Positions 43,691 through 52,521 of a stretch of 64,000 nucleotides of DNA are shown here, in pieces; position 1 is the first letter of the stretch; the number at the start of each line of letters is the position of its first letter. Position numbers and translations under genes: made by a program. The notes under the pieces were generated by a model, which did no database searches, was not told the DNA's origin, and saw only the letters and a program-made list of their open reading frames with translations. The DNA lies in assembly GCF_963666525.1 (NCBI RefSeq), contig NZ_OY762905.1, positions 2,338,001 to 2,402,000 of the forward strand, in the 5' to 3' direction. Source of the DNA: an uncultured Cohaesibacter sp. GTDB lineage: Bacteria > Pseudomonadota > Alphaproteobacteria > Rhizobiales > Cohaesibacteraceae.

Positions 43691-44158
43691 TCACTTCACC
43701 TTGGTGTGCTCTTCATGAATGCCGATGCTGAGACGGATGGACGCCGTCGTCGACAGACGGGAGAGTTCTGCAATCTTCTCCTGCTGCACGGAATTGGGAT
43801 CGTTCCAGCGCAGTTCAAGCCAGTTGCGCTCGTCGCCCACCTTGATCAGCTCTTCAATCACCGCCTTGGTAACGCCAATCCCGCGTGCATCATAATCGAC
43901 ATAGAGAATATCGACATGGCCAACACGCTTGCCGGAAATCGTCTCCGGCAGATCGAAGAAGGTGCAGAAGGCACTCAGCTTGCCATCGACATAGGCGCCC
44001 ATCACTTCGGCGGTACGATCGGTCAGCAGGGTTTCCGCATAGAACATGTCCGGCTGCCGGGGAGCCCCGCGCTTGCGTTCCTGTGCATAGGCTGAAATCA
44101 AAGGAGCCAACTCTAGGGCGGCATCCAATTTCAAAATCTTGATGTCAAACTCGCTCAT
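43691..44158 (-). CDS. GNAT-family N-acetyltransferase
   Basis: This 155-residue protein has a GNAT fold. The acetyl-CoA binding region is VDILYVDYDARGIGVTKAVIEELI, in two parts (VDILYVDYDARGIG, VTKAVIEELI), matching the Q/R-x-x-G-x-G/A loop in weakened form, followed by ERNWLELRWND. The substrate is unknown. ATG 44158 is preceded by GGGAG. It is convergent with the TetR gene and separated from leuC by the leuC terminator. Confidence 0.82.
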   Translation of the reverse strand: MSEFDIKILKLDAALELAPLISAYAQERKRGAPRQPDMFYAETLLTDRTAEVMGAYVDGKLSAFCTFFDLPETISGKRVGHVDILYVDYDARGIGVTKAVIEELIKVGDERNWLELRWNDPNSVQQEKIAELSRLSTTASIRLSIGIHEEHTKVK

Positions 44159-44346
44159 ACTCACTCCCGTATCGCATCTGGGGCTACCAAGTCGGGCAAT
44201 TCTCAAAAGAAACCTTTTTTGCCTTGCTTCCGGCAGCATTCAATTCATTAGACTATCTCTATCGTAAATAGTGCTGCAAATTACACAATCCATTCTGCCT
44301 CACCTTCCCCATTTATCCAAGCACTACCGGACCAAAGAATAGGGAC

Positions 44347-44374
44347 AAAAAAAGCCGGGTCGCAGGACCCGGCT
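44347..44374 (-). terminator. Intrinsic terminator of leuC
   Basis: On the minus strand GCCGGGTC-loop-GACCCGGC is followed by seven T, about 29 bases after the leuC stop codon. Confidence 0.92.
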
Positions 44375-44402
44375 CCATGATCATCAAAACTGGCAGAAAA
44401 GC

Positions 44403-45809
44403 CTAGTCGAGTTCGCGTACATCGATGAAGTGACCAGCAACGGCAGCAGCAGCAGCCATGGCCGGAGAAACCAGATGCGTACGACCCTTGAAGCCCTGGC
44501 GGCCCTCGAAGTTACGGTTGGAGGTCGAGGCGCAACGTTCGCCCGGAGCCAGCTTGTCCGCATTCATGGCAAGGCACATGGAGCAACCCGGCTCACGCCA
44601 TTCACAACCGGCCTCGATGAAGATCTTGTCCAGACCCTCTTCCTCGGCCTGCGCCTTGACCAGACCGGAACCCGGCACGATCATGGCGTTGATGCCTTCC
44701 TTGACCTTGCGACCCTTCAGCACGTTGGCAGCTGCGCGCAGATCCTCGATGCGGCCGTTTGTGCAGGAACCGATGAAGATGCGATCGATGGTGACATCGG
44801 TCATCTTGGTGTTCGGCTTGAGGCCCATGTAATCGAGCGCACGAATGACGGCATTGCGACGGGCTTCATCCTCGATCTTGTCCGGATCGGGAGTGGAGCC
44901 ATCGATGGTCGTCACGTTTTCAGGGCTGGTGCCCCAGGAAACGATCGGCGGCAGAGAAGAGGCATCAAGCGTGATGACGGTATCGAAATGAGCCCCTTCG
45001 TCGGTGTAAAGGGTCTTCCAGAATTCCACCGCCTTGTCCCAATCGGCACCCTTTGGTGCCTTCGGACGGCCCTTGATATAGTCATAGGTCTTTTCGTCCG
45101 GCGCAATCAGACCGGCGCGGGCACCGCCTTCGATGGTCATGTTGCAGATGGTCATGCGGCCTTCCATGGACAGGTCGCGGATCGCCTCGCCACAGAATTC
45201 AATCACATGGCCAGTGCCGCCTCCGGTGCCGATCTTGCCGATGATGGCCAGAACGATGTCCTTCGCGGTCACGCCTTCACCGAGCTTGCCGGTGACTTCG
45301 ACCTTCATGTTCTTGGCTTTTTTCTGCACCAGCGTCTGGGTTGCCAGCACATGTTCCACTTCGGAAGTGCCGATACCATGGGCCAGCGAACCGAAGGCGC
45401 CGTGGGTGGAGGTGTGCGAATCACCGCAAACGATCGTCATGCCAGGCAGCGTGAAGCCCTGTTCCGGACCGACGATGTGCACGACGCCCTGACGATTGTC
45501 CAGCTCGTCATAATATTCGACACCGAATTCAGCAGCGTTCTGGGCAAGGGTTTCGACCTGCAGCCGGGATTCCGGATCATCAATGCCCTTGGTGCGGTCG
45601 GTCGTGGGAACGTTGTGGTCGACAACAGCCAGCGTCCGGCCCGGTGAACGCACCTTGCGACCAGCCATGCGCAGACCTTCGAATGCCTGCGGAGAGGTTA
45701 CCTCATGAACGAGATGGCGATCGATGAACAGCAGGCAGGTGCCGTCTTCCTGTTGATCAGCCACATGGGAGTCCCAGATTTTGTCATAAAGGGTCTTAGG
45801 TGCAGACAT
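44403..45809 (-). CDS. leuC: 3-isopropylmalate dehydratase large subunit
   Basis: This 468-residue aconitase-family protein is the usual LeuC length. The 4Fe-4S ligands are in [14 protein letters not shown] and [10 protein letters not shown], with [10 protein letters not shown] near the end. With LeuD it isomerises 2- to 3-isopropylmalate in leucine synthesis; leuD and leuB are not in this window. ATG 45809 matches the usual start ([14 protein letters not shown]); ATG 45818, nearer GAGG, is also possible. Gene order rplS-leuC is conserved in Rhizobiales. Confidence 0.95.
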   Translation of the reverse strand: MSAPKTLYDKIWDSHVADQQEDGTCLLFIDRHLVHEVTSPQAFEGLRMAGRKVRSPGRTLAVVDHNVPTTDRTKGIDDPESRLQVETLAQNAAEFGVEYYDELDNRQGVVHIVGPEQGFTLPGMTIVCGDSHTSTHGAFGSLAHGIGTSEVEHVLATQTLVQKKAKNMKVEVTGKLGEGVTAKDIVLAIIGKIGTGGGTGHVIEFCGEAIRDLSMEGRMTICNMTIEGGARAGLIAPDEKTYDYIKGRPKAPKGADWDKAVEFWKTLYTDEGAHFDTVITLDASSLPPIVSWGTSPENVTTIDGSTPDPDKIEDEARRNAVIRALDYMGLKPNTKMTDVTIDRIFIGSCTNGRIEDLRAAANVLKGRKVKEGINAMIVPGSGLVKAQAEEEGLDKIFIEAGCEWREPGCSMCLAMNADKLAPGERCASTSNRNFEGRQGFKGRTHLVSPAMAAAAAVAGHFIDVRELD

Positions 45810-46026
45810 GCTCGTCATCAGTCCTCTTAACAAACGATTGCGAAAATGGGCCTTGTTGCACCTGGCTTTGGGTCAAAAGACAAGAGGGCAACCGGAATGT
45901 CTGTGTCAAAGGAAGCAGCCTTTGCCCGACACGCCCATATGGAGTTTGAGATTGTATTGCGATAGATCGGTGGTCAAGGTCAAGCAATATTGTAATGAAA
46001 AATTCCGATCAGGCGCAATTTCGATA

Positions 46027-46063
46027 CAAAAAAGCCCGGCCTCCATATGGATCCGGGCTTTTC
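46027..46063 (-). terminator. Intrinsic terminator of rplS
   Basis: AAAAGCCCGG at 46030-46039 pairs with CCGGGCTTTT at 46053-46062, loop 13 bases. On the minus strand the stem is followed by six T, 32 bases after the rplS stop codon. Confidence 0.9.
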
Positions 46064-46094
46064 AATGACTGTCGGTCAGCCGATCAAGGCCTGC

Positions 46095-46556
46095 TTATTC
46101 AGCTTCGGAAGCGGAAGCTGCAGTGGCTTCAGCTTTCTTGGCTGCGCGTTCTTCAGCAGCCTTGGCTTTGGCAACGTCGTTCAGCTTGCGAGCGCGTGCG
46201 TTGGTTGCTTCAACGATACGAGCAGACTTGCCGCGACGATCGCGCAGATAGTAGAGCTTCGCACGACGGACTTTACCGCGGCGAACAACTTCAACACCAT
46301 CCAGCATCGGGCTGTAGATCGGGAATACACGCTCAACACCTTCGCCATAGGAGATCTTGCGAACGGTGAAGCTTTCGTTGAGACCGCCGCCGGTACGAGC
46401 GATGCAAACGCCTTCATAGGCCTGCACACGGGTACGGGTACCTTCAGTCACGCGCACGTTGACGCGAACGGTGTCACCAACGGAGAATTCTGGGATATCG
46501 CGTTTTGCAGCGATTTCGGCCATTTGCTCTTTTTCGAGCTCTTCAATGATATTCAT
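46095..46556 (-). CDS. rplS: 50S ribosomal protein L19
   Basis: This 153-residue protein has the L19 core at residues 1-120: [16 protein letters not shown], the conserved [20 protein letters not shown], and [17 protein letters not shown]19 sits at the 30S-50S interface. Residues 120-153 form an Ala/Glu/Lys-rich tail beyond the E. coli length of about 115. ATG 46556 is chosen over GTG 46565. It is the last translation gene before leuC, separated from trmD by an extra hydrolase gene. Confidence 0.96.
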   Translation of the reverse strand: MNIIEELEKEQMAEIAAKRDIPEFSVGDTVRVNVRVTEGTRTRVQAYEGVCIARTGGGLNESFTVRKISYGEGVERVFPIYSPMLDGVEVVRRGKVRRAKLYYLRDRRGKSARIVEATNARARKLNDVAKAKAAEERAAKKAEATAASASEAE

Positions 46557-46833
46557 GATGTTCACTCTTGTTGTATCGCTACGACCAGAGCGTCCTAAGC
46601 AGTCCCGTTGGGCTCATTGATGCCCGACATGCCACAAAGGCCCGTTTCGCCGTACTTGTTGGAAATCAGATTTGGGGGTCTATACCCAATGCAGCTTCGT
46701 TTGTCACCCCCAAAAGTGACTCAAAAGCTGGCTTTTTGCTGCTATTCGCATATTGCTTCGACGATATCCCGCTTTTGCCCTCCTTTGGAGGAGAAAAGGC
46801 CCGATCAACCAGCCTCAAGGCGGTATAGGGAAC

Positions 46834-47805
46834 CTAAAGAGACCGGGTTTCGCCGATCTTCAGTATGAGGGCATTGTCCTCTCCGAACCCTTGCTCACGG
46901 GCTGCCTTGCGGAAGCGCAGCGGAGCTTCGAAAGGGTCCTCCGGTGTCAGCATGATGGCCCCCCAATGCATGCCGATGGCCTTCTTCGCCCCGACGGCCT
47001 TGGCGATGGCGACGCCCTCTTCCGGCGTCGCGTGCACCTCCACCATGATGGAGGGCGGCTCGTAGGCACCGATGCCGACAATCGCATAGTCGAAGGGCCC
47101 GGCCCGCTCGCCGATGTCGCTGAAGACCTCACCCCAGGCGGTGTCTCCGGAGAACCAGATCTTGCCATCTTTCGTCTCGATCGCGAAACTCGCCCACAGG
47201 GTCTTCTTGCGATCAAACAGGCCTCGCCCTGAAAAATGCACGGCTGGCAGCGTCCTGATCGACAACCCCGGCATCATCCATTCGTCCCACCAGTCCTGCT
47301 CCGTCACCTTCTGATAGCCCCTGCGGGTGAAAAAGGAGCCAAGACCGAGCGGCACGATGACCTGTGTTTCCTGCTTGTAGGGATAGGCCTCGATGGTTCT
47401 GGCATCCAGATGGTCATAGTGATTGTGGCTCATCAGAAGGATGTCGACCTTGGGCAATTGCTCGACAGAAAGCGCCGAAGGAACAAACCGCTTCGGTCCC
47501 ATGCCCATCTTTCCCGCAGTCGTTTCAAGGAAAGGGTCTGTCAGGATCACCTTGCCGCCAGTGCGGATCAGAAAGGAAGCATGGCCCAGCCATGTCACGC
47601 TGGGATTGCTCGCCGAGGCAAGTTGTGCAGCCTGTTCCTCGTCATCCAGCACATGCCAGTCCGGCACGGCGGGCGCCTTGGTCTTGAAGGTCTGCTGAAA
47701 AATGAAGCGCGCAAAATCGCGAAAGGTCGCTCCACCCTTCGGGCTGCCGGGCGGGTTCTGAAACCGCCCATTCACGCGACGGGATGCATTTGGGTGATGT
47801 GTCAT
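46834..47805 (-). CDS. Metallo-beta-lactamase-fold hydrolase (NAPE-PLD/UlaG-like)
   Basis: This 323-residue protein has VTWLGHASFLIRTGGKVILTD (first part VTWLGHASFLIRTG) and the metal-binding LLMSHNHYDHLD, then WFSGDTAWGEVF and a late His in AIGMHWGAI. These place it in the NAPE-PLD/UlaG-like branch (Lactamase_B_2), whose members hydrolyse phosphodiester or lactone bonds. The substrate is unknown. AGGA precedes the ATG. It is inserted between trmD and rplS, which are adjacent in many relatives. Confidence 0.9.
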   Translation of the reverse strand: MTHHPNASRRVNGRFQNPPGSPKGGATFRDFARFIFQQTFKTKAPAVPDWHVLDDEEQAAQLASASNPSVTWLGHASFLIRTGGKVILTDPFLETTAGKMGMGPKRFVPSALSVEQLPKVDILLMSHNHYDHLDARTIEAYPYKQETQVIVPLGLGSFFTRRGYQKVTEQDWWDEWMMPGLSIRTLPAVHFSGRGLFDRKKTLWASFAIETKDGKIWFSGDTAWGEVFSDIGERAGPFDYAIVGIGAYEPPSIMVEVHATPEEGVAIAKAVGAKKAIGMHWGAIMLTPEDPFEAPLRFRKAAREQGFGEDNALILKIGETRSL

Positions 47806-47936
47806 GAAAGTCCTGCCTGCCTGTTCAGCATGACCGGCGATCCCTGAAAAACCGGGGATGCCTGCTTTTCTGGTTGTTCCCTAACAGGTATGCCCGATTG
47901 AGCGGAATGCAAGACCCCACAGCTTCTGCCGCCGGA

Positions 47937-48683
47937 TCAATCCCGGTCTTTCCAGGCCTCGTAAAGATCCGGCCGCCGGTCTTTTGTCAGCTCGATCGCC
48001 TGCTGCTGGCGCCACTTGGCGATGTTGCCATGGTGACCGGAACTCAGAATCTCGGGAATTTCGCGCCCTTCCCAGACGGTTGGACGGGTATAATGGGGAT
48101 ATTCGAGGAGGCCGCTTTCAAAGCTTTCCTCTTCACCGGAGGCAACCTTGCCCATGACACCGGGCAGCAGACGCACAACTGCATCCATCAGCACCATCGC
48201 CCCGAGCTCGCCGCCGGAAAGAATATAGTCGCCAATCGAAATCTCTTCGAGCTCGCGCCCTTCGATCACCCGCTGGTCAACGCCTTCGAAGCGACCACAG
48301 AGCAGAATGACACCACCGGCATCCTTGAGCTGATGCACCTTCTTTTGGGTCAGCGGCTTGCCGCGTGGTGACAACAGTATGCGCGGGCGCGTGTCTCCCT
48401 CACCGGTCACATGATCAATGGCCCGTGCCACCACGTCTGGCCGCAGTACCATGCCGGCGCCACCACCGGCGGGCGTGTCATCGACATTGCGATGCTTGCC
48501 TTCGGCAAAGTCGCGGATATGGACCGCTTCCAGCGACCAGATGCCGTTTTCCAGCGCCCGACCGGCAAGAGTCGTGCCCAACGGACCGGGAAACATGTCG
48601 GGATAGAGCGTCAGAACGCTGGCGCGCCATGGTAGGACGTCTTGAGCCGCATCTGTCTCGTCAAATTGTTTTGCCTCCGACAT
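47937..48683 (-). CDS. trmD: tRNA (guanine-N1)-methyltransferase
   Basis: This 248-residue SPOUT methyltransferase has [17 protein letters not shown], the trefoil-knot SAM-binding segments [15 protein letters not shown] and [20 protein letters not shown], and a C-terminal domain. It methylates G37 N1 in tRNAs that read CNN and some other codons, preventing frameshifts. AAGGATC precedes the ATG. It lies 14 bases after rimM. Confidence 0.96.
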   Translation of the reverse strand: MSEAKQFDETDAAQDVLPWRASVLTLYPDMFPGPLGTTLAGRALENGIWSLEAVHIRDFAEGKHRNVDDTPAGGGAGMVLRPDVVARAIDHVTGEGDTRPRILLSPRGKPLTQKKVHQLKDAGGVILLCGRFEGVDQRVIEGRELEEISIGDYILSGGELGAMVLMDAVVRLLPGVMGKVASGEEESFESGLLEYPHYTRPTVWEGREIPEILSSGHHGNIAKWRQQQAIELTKDRRPDLYEAWKDRD

Positions 48684-48697
48684 GATCCTTGAACTTT

Positions 48698-49309
48698 CTA
48701 TTCGTGCTTGAGACCGTCCAGCAGTTCGGGAGCCTTGCTGAAATCAACGCCCTCCCCTTCCTGCGCACGCTCGCTTTCATCCGCCTCATCAAGCAGCCCG
48801 TCCGGTGGTGTTACCAGAACATAGCCCTCGGAGACTTTGACTTCCGGAACCACAGCGCGCGTGAAGGGAATATAATAGCCCTTGCCGCGTTTCGGCATGA
48901 CATCCAGCATATCCCCGGCGCCGAAATCATGGATCGCCACGATCGTTCCGATCGATGTGCCATCCTCAAGCCGCGCATCCAGCCCGATCAGGTCGGAATG
49001 ATAGAATTCCTCTTCCTCGAGATCCGGCAGCTGCGCGCGGTCCACATAGAGTCGCACGCCGTTGAGCGCCTCGACGTCGTTGCGATTGTTCAGCCCCTTG
49101 ATGCGGCAGACAAACACGGTCTTGGATTCGCGAGCCGAGAGAAACTCGAACTGTCGCGTGCCATCCGCCGTCTCCAGCGGGCCGTAGTCGAACAGGGCAT
49201 CAGGCTCTTCTGCAAACAGCTTGACTCTCACCTCGCCGCGCACGCCGTGAGCAGCGCCGATTTGAGCGATGCAGACCTTGCCTTCAGGGTCGGTTTCATT
49301 CTTTGCCAT
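48698..49309 (-). CDS. rimM: 16S rRNA processing protein
   Basis: This 203-residue protein starts with the RimM barrel segment [18 protein letters not shown], and the PRC-barrel part contains [17 protein letters not shown] and [12 protein letters not shown]. It assists 30S assembly near S19. The C-terminal 35 residues (Asp/Glu-rich) extend past the usual end. GGAG precedes the ATG. A hairpin terminator lies between rpsP and this gene, so partial attenuation is likely. Confidence 0.95.
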   Translation of the reverse strand: MAKNETDPEGKVCIAQIGAAHGVRGEVRVKLFAEEPDALFDYGPLETADGTRQFEFLSARESKTVFVCRIKGLNNRNDVEALNGVRLYVDRAQLPDLEEEEFYHSDLIGLDARLEDGTSIGTIVAIHDFGAGDMLDVMPKRGKGYYIPFTRAVVPEVKVSEGYVLVTPPDGLLDEADESERAQEGEGVDFSKAPELLDGLKHE

Positions 49310-49384
49310 GCAGGAGCTCCCTGTCCATCAGACTGACGGCAGATCGGGCTACAGACGATGCAGCAACCTTGATCCACCAGAATC

Positions 49385-49423
49385 AAAAAGGGGAGTCCGG
49401 CTCATGACAAGCCGCACTCCCCC
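49385..49423 (-). terminator. Terminator or attenuator between rpsP and rimM
   Basis: On the minus strand GGGGAGTGCGGCT pairs with AGCCGGACTCCCC (one mismatch) around a 7-base loop and is followed by five T, 15 bases after the rpsP stop codon. rimM and trmD continue in the same direction, so it may reduce their expression relative to rpsP. Confidence 0.85.
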
Positions 49424-49437
49424 TGAAAGCGATAAGA

Positions 49438-49845
49438 TTACTCAGCGCTTGCTTCTTCAGCCGGAGCGGCTGCTTCTGCAGCAGCTTCAGCGGCAGCAGC
49501 GGCTGCTTCTTCTTCTTTCATGCGCTGTTCTTCAAGACGTTCCTGAGCCTTTGCACCCGGCTTTGCCTTGTTCGGGTTGTTGCGGGTCGGACGGGTAGCC
49601 ATGCCAGCAGCATCCAGGAAGCGCAGAACGCGGTCGGTCGGTTTTGCACCGTTGTCGAGCCAATGCTTGATGCGGTCTTCTTTCAGGATCACGCGGTTTT
49701 CGGAATCCTTCGGCAGCAGCGGGTTGTAGATACCAACCTTCTCGATGAAGCGGCCATCGCGCGGAGCGCGGATGTCAGCAACGACGATAGAGTAGTGAGG
49801 GCGCTTTTTGGAGCCACCGCGGGCCAGACGAATTTTAGTAGCCAT
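49438..49845 (-). CDS. rpsP: 30S ribosomal protein S16
   Basis: This 135-residue protein has the S16 core at residues 1-85: [21 protein letters not shown], in parts ([17 protein letters not shown]), and [16 protein letters not shown]. From residue about 105 it has an Ala/Glu-rich tail of around 30 residues beyond the E. coli length (82). ATG 49845 is preceded by GGAAA; longer frames to 49890 have no homology. It follows ffh by 114 bases in the conserved ffh-rpsP-rimM-trmD order. Confidence 0.96.
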   Translation of the reverse strand: MATKIRLARGGSKKRPHYSIVVADIRAPRDGRFIEKVGIYNPLLPKDSENRVILKEDRIKHWLDNGAKPTDRVLRFLDAAGMATRPTRNNPNKAKPGAKAQERLEEQRMKEEEAAAAAAEAAAEAAAPAEEASAE

Positions 49846-49959
49846 GGAGTTTCCTTTCCAAATTCGGCATATTCTTGTATCAACGGCCAACTTTTTAATG
49901 ACTGCCAGCAGTCCTTGGCCTTGTTTGTGAGTGCAGACAGGATCCTGAACAGATCCGGC

Positions 49960-51528
49960 CTATCGTTTCTTCTTGCCCTTGCCGGACAGACCGCCCAGAC
50001 CGGGAAATTTCGGACCACCCAGGCCAGGAAGACCTGACAGACCTCCCGGCAGACCGCCGGGCAATCCTCCTGGAAGGCCACCGGGAAGACCGCCACCAGG
50101 CAACCCTCCCCCCATTCCTTTGGCCAGATCGCCCATATCAGGCATCTGACCGGATTTCTGCATTGCTTCAAGCTGCGCCGGATCGATCTGGGGCATACCG
50201 CCACCGAACAGACCGCCAAGGCCGCCTTTCTTCTTACCAAACATCTTCATCATGTCCGCCATCTGGCGGTGCATCTTGAGAAGTTTGTTGATTTCGGACA
50301 CTTCGACCCCGGCACCGGCAGCCACGCGCTTCTTGCGGCTGGCGTTGAGCAGCTTGGGATTGCGGCGCTCGTTACGGGTCATGGAATTGATGATAGCCAC
50401 CTGACGGTTGACGACGGAATCATCGAGATTGGCAGCGGCCATCTGTTTCTTCAGCTTGCCGATGCCCGGCATCAGCCCCATGATGCCGCTCATGCCACCG
50501 AGCTTGGCCATCTGGCCGAGCTGATCCTTGAGATCCTCGAGATCGAACTTGCCCTTACGCAGCTTCTCGGCAGCAAGCGCAGCCTTTTCGGCATCGATGG
50601 TCTCGGCGGCCTTTTCGACCAGCGAAACGATATCGCCCATGCCCAGAATACGGCCGGCAATACGCTCGGGATGGAATTCCTCAAGAGCATCGGACTTTTC
50701 GCCGGTGCCCATCAACTTGATCGGCTTGCCGGTCACTGCCCGCATGGACAGCGCTGCACCGCCGCGACCGTCACCGTCGACACGGGTCAGCACGATACCG
50801 GTCACATCGCAGCGCTCGTTGAAGCTCTTGGCCACATTGACTGCGTCCTGACCGGTCAGGCTGTCGGCCACCAGCAGGATTTCGTGCGGATTGGTAACCC
50901 GGCGGATCTCTTCCATCTCGACCATCAGCGGCTCGTCCACATGGGTACGGCCGGCGGTATCGAGCATGACCACGTCAAAGCCACCGAGTCTGGCGGCATT
51001 GATGGCGCGGTCGGCAATCTGGGTCGGCGTCTGGCCAGCAACGATCGGCAGGGTCGCAATGCCATTCTGTTCGCCCAGGACCCTGAGCTGTTCCTGCGCG
51101 GCAGGACGGCGGGTATCGAGCGACGCCATCAGGACCTTCTTGCGGTCCCTTGTCTGCAAACGCAGGGCAATCTTGGCGGTCGAGGTGGTTTTACCAGACC
51201 CCTGCAGACCAACCATCATGATGGGAACGGGAGACGGCGCATTGAGATCGATGACCCGAGCATCGGAACCGAGCATTTCGACCAGCTGGTCATGCACCAG
51301 CTTGACCACCATCTGGGCGGGGCTGACCGACTTGATCACTTCCACGCCGACGGCCTTTTCCTTCACCTGCTCGGTGAAGGTGCGCACGACATCCAGAGCA
51401 ACGTCCGCTTCGATCAGCGCGCGGCGAACTTCGCGCAGCGCAGCATTGACATCGGACTCACTGAGCGCACCGCGCTTCGAGAGCTTGTCGAAAATGCCGC
51501 TCAGGCGATCTGATAGCGATTCAAACAT
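49960..51528 (-). CDS. ffh: Signal recognition particle protein
   Basis: This 522-residue SRP54 GTPase has an N domain, a P-loop GLQGSGKTTSTAKIA, DTAGRTHVDEPL, the G4-type TRVDGDGRGGAA, and a methionine-rich M domain (about residues 300-430). It binds 4.5S RNA and signal sequences to target membrane proteins. The C terminus carries six Gly-Gly-Leu-Pro repeats and the basic end GKGKKKR, adding about 60 residues to the E. coli length. GGAGC precedes ATG 51528. Confidence 0.96.
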   Translation of the reverse strand: MFESLSDRLSGIFDKLSKRGALSESDVNAALREVRRALIEADVALDVVRTFTEQVKEKAVGVEVIKSVSPAQMVVKLVHDQLVEMLGSDARVIDLNAPSPVPIMMVGLQGSGKTTSTAKIALRLQTRDRKKVLMASLDTRRPAAQEQLRVLGEQNGIATLPIVAGQTPTQIADRAINAARLGGFDVVMLDTAGRTHVDEPLMVEMEEIRRVTNPHEILLVADSLTGQDAVNVAKSFNERCDVTGIVLTRVDGDGRGGAALSMRAVTGKPIKLMGTGEKSDALEEFHPERIAGRILGMGDIVSLVEKAAETIDAEKAALAAEKLRKGKFDLEDLKDQLGQMAKLGGMSGIMGLMPGIGKLKKQMAAANLDDSVVNRQVAIINSMTRNERRNPKLLNASRKKRVAAGAGVEVSEINKLLKMHRQMADMMKMFGKKKGGLGGLFGGGMPQIDPAQLEAMQKSGQMPDMGDLAKGMGGGLPGGGLPGGLPGGLPGGLPGGLSGLPGLGGPKFPGLGGLSGKGKKKR

Positions 51529-51832
51529 GCATTGCTCCTTCGTTTCTTCCCACACACAAGCCCGGTTCACTTCGGCTCACACCCAATTTGGGTCTTCGCT
51601 CCGCTGCTGCCAACCGGTCCCCGAAAGAAAACCGCATAGCAAAAATCCACCCGAGGGCGCAACGCGCTGTCGGATGTGGACTTCCCGGTTCTCTTTACAC
51701 CTTTGCGGGACCGGGTCAGTGGCTCAAAATGTCTTGTCTCGTGATGAGAATGGGCGGTTTCTACGCAATATTGCCCCCGGCGTCAACCGGATTCAGCACC
51801 AAAAGCAAGGAAAAGGCCAGATTTCTGTCCTT
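51529..51832. other. Gap between HAD phosphatase and ffh genes
   Basis: These 304 bases have no credible gene; plus-strand frames crossing it are shadows of ffh. It must contain the minus-strand ffh promoter. I see no hairpin terminator for the HAD gene. Confidence 0.4.
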
Positions 51833-52462
51833 TTACAGGAGTTCATCGCGCAATTCGGCGACGGACTCGACAATCCTGTCCGTTCCCGCAGCTTCAAATT
51901 CTGCCCGGGATCCATAACCCCAGAGCACGGAAATGGTTTTAACCCCGTTGGCCTTGGCCCCCAGAATATCATGCTTGCGATCTCCAAGCATGATCGATGT
52001 CTGCGGATCTGATCCGGTCTGCGCGAGCGCGTGGGCCAGAAGATCGGCCTTGTTGCCCCGCGTCCCGTCCAGTTCGGCCCCGAACACCGCATCGAAGTAG
52101 GAAGCCAGCCCGAAGCGCTCCAGAATCGGGTTAGCAAAGACATGCGGCTTCGAAGTCGCCACATAGAGCGGGTGCCCTGCCGCTTTCAATGCCGCAAGCA
52201 ACGCGGGGATACCCGGATAGACCTCGTTTTGATAAAGCCCGGTTACCGAATAATGCTCGCGATAGGCGCGAACGCCCTCTTCGGCCCTGTCAGCACCAAC
52301 CATCACGACAAAGCTTTCCGGCAATGGCGGGCCGATGACCCAGTCCAGATCCTCCGGCACCTCATCGATGCCGAGTTTGTCAAGGGCATAATGCACGGAA
52401 CTGATGATACCAGCCTTGGGGTCGGTCAGCGTGCCATCAAGATCGAAAAACAGTGAAGTCAT
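51833..52462 (-). CDS. HAD-superfamily phosphatase, Gph-like
   Basis: This 209-residue protein has the HAD motifs FDLDGTLTDP (nucleophile Asp), VATSKP and GDRKHDILGA, plus a helical cap of the phosphoglycolate phosphatase/PGMB type. Likely substrates are 2-phosphoglycolate or similar small phosphate esters, but family specificity is broad. The ribosome-binding site before the ATG is weak. It is upstream of ffh in the same direction. Confidence 0.88.
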   Translation of the reverse strand: MTSLFFDLDGTLTDPKAGIISSVHYALDKLGIDEVPEDLDWVIGPPLPESFVVMVGADRAEEGVRAYREHYSVTGLYQNEVYPGIPALLAALKAAGHPLYVATSKPHVFANPILERFGLASYFDAVFGAELDGTRGNKADLLAHALAQTGSDPQTSIMLGDRKHDILGAKANGVKTISVLWGYGSRAEFEAAGTDRIVESVAELRDELL

Positions 52463-52521
52463 GAAAATCCGTTCGTGCGTTCGGTGCTGTCGGGACCGCG
52501 GATTAGGCCGGGCACGTCAAG

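Noticed and set aside
44430-45647. 405-codon plus-strand open frame
   Set aside because: Antisense to leuC, which has intact iron-sulfur ligands and its own terminator.
49980-50120. Short-period DNA repeats resembling a CRISPR or minisatellite
   Set aside because: They encode the Gly-Gly-Leu-Pro repeats of Ffh in frame and have no spacer structure.
50269-51513. 414-codon plus-strand open frame
   Set aside because: Antisense shadow of ffh; rich in His/Gly/Asp as expected of a reversed GTPase gene.
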